DNA from: Nitrosomonadales bacterium
GTDB taxonomy: Bacteria; Pseudomonadota; Gammaproteobacteria; Burkholderiales; Gallionellaceae
DNA length: 58,611 nt
Reading direction: 5' to 3'
Assembly: GCA_016223025.1 (NCBI GenBank)
Contig: JACRPU010000053.1
Coordinates: 1-58,611, forward strand
Below are positions 56,105 to 58,611 of this stretch, piece after piece (the first letter of the stretch is position 1; the number at the start of each line of letters is the position of its first letter). The notes under the pieces are model-generated. The model saw nothing but the letters and a program-made list of their open reading frames with translations, ran no database searches and was not told the DNA's origin. Both the position numbers and the translations under genes were made by a program.

Positions 56105-56166
56105 TTTTGGAGTGCGGCGGCTTGCCGCCGCTTTGTAAAGCGGGAGCAAGCTCCCGCACTCCAAAT
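56105..56166. repeat. Double-hairpin repeat A, complete copy
   Basis: TTTTGGAGTGC, hairpin GGCGGCTTGCCGCC, spacer GCTTTGTAAAGC, hairpin GGGAGCAAGCTCCC and GCACTCCAAA. The whole is nearly symmetrical. Copies near 41211, 41328 and 52171 belong to the same family. It sits between the chemoreceptor pseudogene and cheR. Confidence 0.7.
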
Positions 56167-56183
56167 TTAGAGTTAAGGATCAA

Positions 56184-58186
56184 TCAAAACTCCTTCCACT
56201 CCTCTTTCTCGTCGCCTGCGGGCAGCGCCTGGGGTCTGGCCGCTTTTCTATCCGGCGGCGCCAGCGCTTGCCTGGCCGCCTGCCTGCCTGCGGGGCGCCG
56301 GGGAATGGAGGCGGCGCGCGCGGGCGGAGGCGCCCCGCGCGCCGGAGCATCCAGCTTGAACACGCCCGCCGCCGCAGACAAGTGCTGCGCTTCCTCTTCC
56401 AGCGATTCCGCCGCCGCTGCCGCCTGCTCGACCAGCGCCGCATTCTGCTGGGTCGTTTCGTCCATCTGCGTGACGGCCCGGCTGATCTGCTCGATGCCCG
56501 CGCTCTGCTCGCTGGAGGCGGCGGAGATTTCCGCCATGATGTCGGTCACGCGCGTCACCGCGTCCACGATTTCTTCCATGGTCCTGCCGGCGTCGGCCAC
56601 CAGCCGGGCGCCGTTTTCCACCTTGGCCGCCGAATCGCCGATCAGCGCCTTGATTTCCTTCGCCGCCGTGGCGCTCCGCTGCGCCAGGTTGCGCACCTCG
56701 GAGGCCACCACCGCGAAGCCGCGCCCCTGCTCGCCCGCGCGCGCCGCCTCCACCGCCGCGTTGAGCGCCAGGATGTTGGTCTGGAAGGCGATGCCGTCTA
56801 TCACCGAGATGCGGCGATCCCGCTGGCGTCCCGCGCCAGTTGGCTGGCGTGCAGGGCGTTCCCGGCGTTCTGTTTCACGGTGGCGGTCAACTGCTCCATG
56901 CTGGCCGCGGTTTCTTCCAGCGAGGCGGCCTGTTTTTCGGTGCGCTGGGACAGGTCGTTGTTGCCCGCCGCGATTTCGCTGGCGCCGGTGCTGATGGAAT
57001 CGGTCGCGCCCTTGATGTCGCCCACCAAGGTCTTCAAGCTGTCCTGCATGGCGCTCAACGAATACAGCAGGCTGCTGTTGTCGCCCTCCTTGAGCGCCAG
57101 GCGCATCGTGAGATTGCCTGCGGAAATCTTGCCGATCGCATCTGCCGCATAATCCAGCTCGCCGCCCAGTTGTTTCATCAGGCTGCGCACGATCAGGTAG
57201 CCGATGATTGCCGCCGCCAGCAGCGCCGCCACCGAAATCAACATATAGAAGAACATCATGATCCGGGCCTGCCCCCTGAGGTGCATGGTGGTTTTCAGCA
57301 GATCGTCCGACAGTTTGTCCTCCACCTCCTTCAGCAGGTTGATTTTCTCGGTTATCAACCTGAACCAGTGGCCGCTGTCGGTGCCCAGCCTTTTTTCGTT
57401 CGCCCTCTCCAGGGCGGTTTTCTTGATGGCGGCCACTTCCTCCACCGCCTGCCCCCTGACCTTGTTTTTGTAGAAGTCTTTCTGCTCGTCGAGGGCGTAA
57501 TTATCGAAAACTTTTATAAACACCTCCTGGGCGGAAGCATTGGAAAGAAAACGCGCAAAGAGTTCGGGCGTGAACCGGTCGGCCACGAATGCGCCGGTGA
57601 GTATGGCGCGCTCCTGCCCGGTGCGCTCCTTGGCCAGCAGCAGTGCCGAATAGGCTGATGCCAGCCGCGCTACCCGGCTGTCGCTGCTGAGCGTGGAGGC
57701 CTGGGCGGGAATATCGAGCAGCCTGCCGATGGTCCGGGTGTAATAGCCGAACGCATCCTGGGCGGGAATGGTCTGGGCGGAAGCCGCATTGCGCACGGCG
57801 GCAATTTCGCCCAGATCGCGCAGAATTTCGTTCAGCGAATTCCTCAGGGACGGGACAAACTGGTCGCCATCGAAAGCGGCCAGCGCCTGTTTCAGATCAC
57901 CGGCTTTCTTGTCCGTGACAGCCCGTTGCGACGCCAGCTCGACGGCGAACCTGGCGCCCCGGCTGTTCAGGAAACCGGAGGTCATGCCCCGCTCCTTTTG
58001 CATCTCGTGGGCGAGCGCGCCGACCTTGACGGATATTTCAATCAGGGATTCCAGCTTGCTCATTTCGCGGCTGACGGCAGATTTCTCGAAGGTGTTGCCG
58101 GTCGCAAAATACAGGAGGCCGAGCAACGGAACGAGAACGATCAAGATCAGCTTCGTTCTCATCTTGAATTTGCTGAATGTGGGCAT
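56184..58186 (-). pseudogene. Methyl-accepting chemotaxis protein, broken by deletion/frameshift
   Basis: The N-terminal part (start at 58186, ribosome site AAGGAAAAC) has a membrane helix, a NIT-like nitrate/nitrite-sensing domain (LAHEMQKERGMTSGFLNSRG), a second helix at about 318-340, HAMP, and the signalling domain as far as [12 protein letters not shown], where it stops near 56801. The rest continues in another frame: [47 protein letters not shown] to an end at 56184 (EEWKEF, a CheR-tether-like tail). About 26-29 residues that normally join the two parts are missing. Either a real deletion or an assembly error explains this. Confidence 0.85.
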
Positions 58187-58360
58187 GTTGTTTTCCTTAA
58201 AACACCAATCGTGTGTCAACTCGCGCAGAGCACAATACCCGCAAGGGGTAGGTATGTAGGTTGGGCAAAGCGGAGCGTACACAACGAGCGAAGGCATCAT
58301 CCGGGTACACGGCCATAACCAGCCACTTGGCTGGTGTCTTTTGACAGCCTAGTGGAATGG

Positions 58361-58528
58361 CTAGCAGCCTGTCTGACTTAAAGGAAATCGGCTGCAAATC
58401 CGCCAGGCCGGTGCATATTTCGCCGCTTTTTTGGTCAATAGAACGACTATTGACCTGCAAAATCGTCAAAATCTGCCCTCGCCCAGCCGAATTTTCGCTT
58501 CGATTCTTCAAGTCAGACAGGCTGCTAG
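58361..58528. repeat. 168-bp palindromic MITE-like element
   Basis: Perfect 19-bp terminal inverted repeats, CTAGCAGCCTGTCTGACTT at 58361-58379 and its complement at 58510-58528, enclose 130 bases with an internal hairpin, GGTCAATAG/CTATTGACC near 58434-58456. There is no open frame. The right-hand CTAG is shared with an IS701-type end. The region 58187-58360 upstream of the chemoreceptor carries only a TAGGTTGGGCAAAGC-type intergenic motif. Confidence 0.75.
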
Positions 58529-58611
58529 TCTTACTGTGTCATATACTTAACTTTGCGCTTACCCAATTGCAATGCGGGCAATGTCCCAGCCTGCTCGTGA
58601 GTGCGACGCCC
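58525..58611 (+). mobile_element. Left end of an IS701-type insertion sequence, cut by the window edge
   Basis: CTAGTCTTACTGTGTCA at 58525-58541 is the exact inverted copy of the IS end at 3001-3017, here pointing out of the window. The transposase start would lie beyond the edge. The CTAG overlaps the terminal CTAG of the MITE-like element, in line with a YTAR target. Confidence 0.65.

Overview
The window looks like one contig of a Gram-negative, chemolithotrophic betaproteobacterium, most likely of the order Nitrosomonadales (Gallionellaceae/Sulfuricellaceae type). The reasons are a dissimilatory sat-aprB-aprA operon, an exosortase-B type exopolysaccharide locus, LptFG, the pepA/holC/valS neighbourhood, and a very high load of c-di-GMP and two-component signalling genes. 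The species assignment is inference. Both ends lie in or beside IS701-type insertion sequence pieces, which is a usual reason for a contig to end.

Layout. 1-3.4 kb: fragments of IS701-like and IS1634/IS4-like transposases and palindromic repeats around a small + strand group (EVE-domain protein, TauE/SafE permease, one-heme DUF3365 protein). 3.4-8.6 kb (-): a 1377-residue CHASE-PAS hybrid kinase with an HD-GYP response regulator. 8.9-13.7 kb (-): hemB; a candidate small RNA on the + strand convergent with engB; then engB, hemL, thiE and thiD. 14.0-15.7 kb (+): a GT-C membrane glycosyltransferase. 15.7-25.2 kb (-): the exopolysaccharide operon epsD-xrtB-epsI-epsE-epsL-epsF-epsG and the dTDP-rhamnose genes rfbA-rfbC-rfbD. 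25.2-32.4 kb (-): pepA, holC and valS, interrupted by an inserted HEPN/MNT toxin-antitoxin pair and a putative PD-(D/E)XK protein. 32.5-34.7 kb (+): lptF-lptG, followed by a higBA module bracketed by a duplicated lptG 3' end. 36-41 kb (-): a YkgJ-like cysteine-cluster protein and sat-aprB-aprA. 41.4-58.2 kb (-): a signalling island with a degenerate HD-GYP regulator, an MHYT-PAS-GAF-PAS-GGDEF-EAL protein enclosed by inverted repeats, a GAF histidine kinase, an HDOD protein, two paralogous receivers (one with GGDEF-EAL), an RsbW-like ATPase, a STAS protein, CheB, CheD, CheR and a broken chemoreceptor.

How it fits together. Sat and AprBA form the reversed sulfate-activation branch that oxidises sulfite through APS to sulfate and makes ATP; the TauE/SafE permease could export sulfur anions. 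The Eps/XrtB genes and dTDP-rhamnose synthesis point to a secreted polysaccharide. The many GGDEF, EAL and HD-GYP proteins probably tie its production and surface behaviour to c-di-GMP. CheR/CheD/CheB appear without cheA or cheW in the window.

Best leads: (1) a Spot 42/ErsA-like small RNA at the engB 3' end; (2) higBA inserted with duplication of the lptG tail; (3) a GGDEF-EAL gene bracketed by about 70-bp inverted repeats; (4) an in-frame 153-residue extension on ValRS; (5) the HEPN/MNT and nuclease-like insert inside the pepA-holC-valS block. No tRNA, rRNA or CRISPR array was seen.
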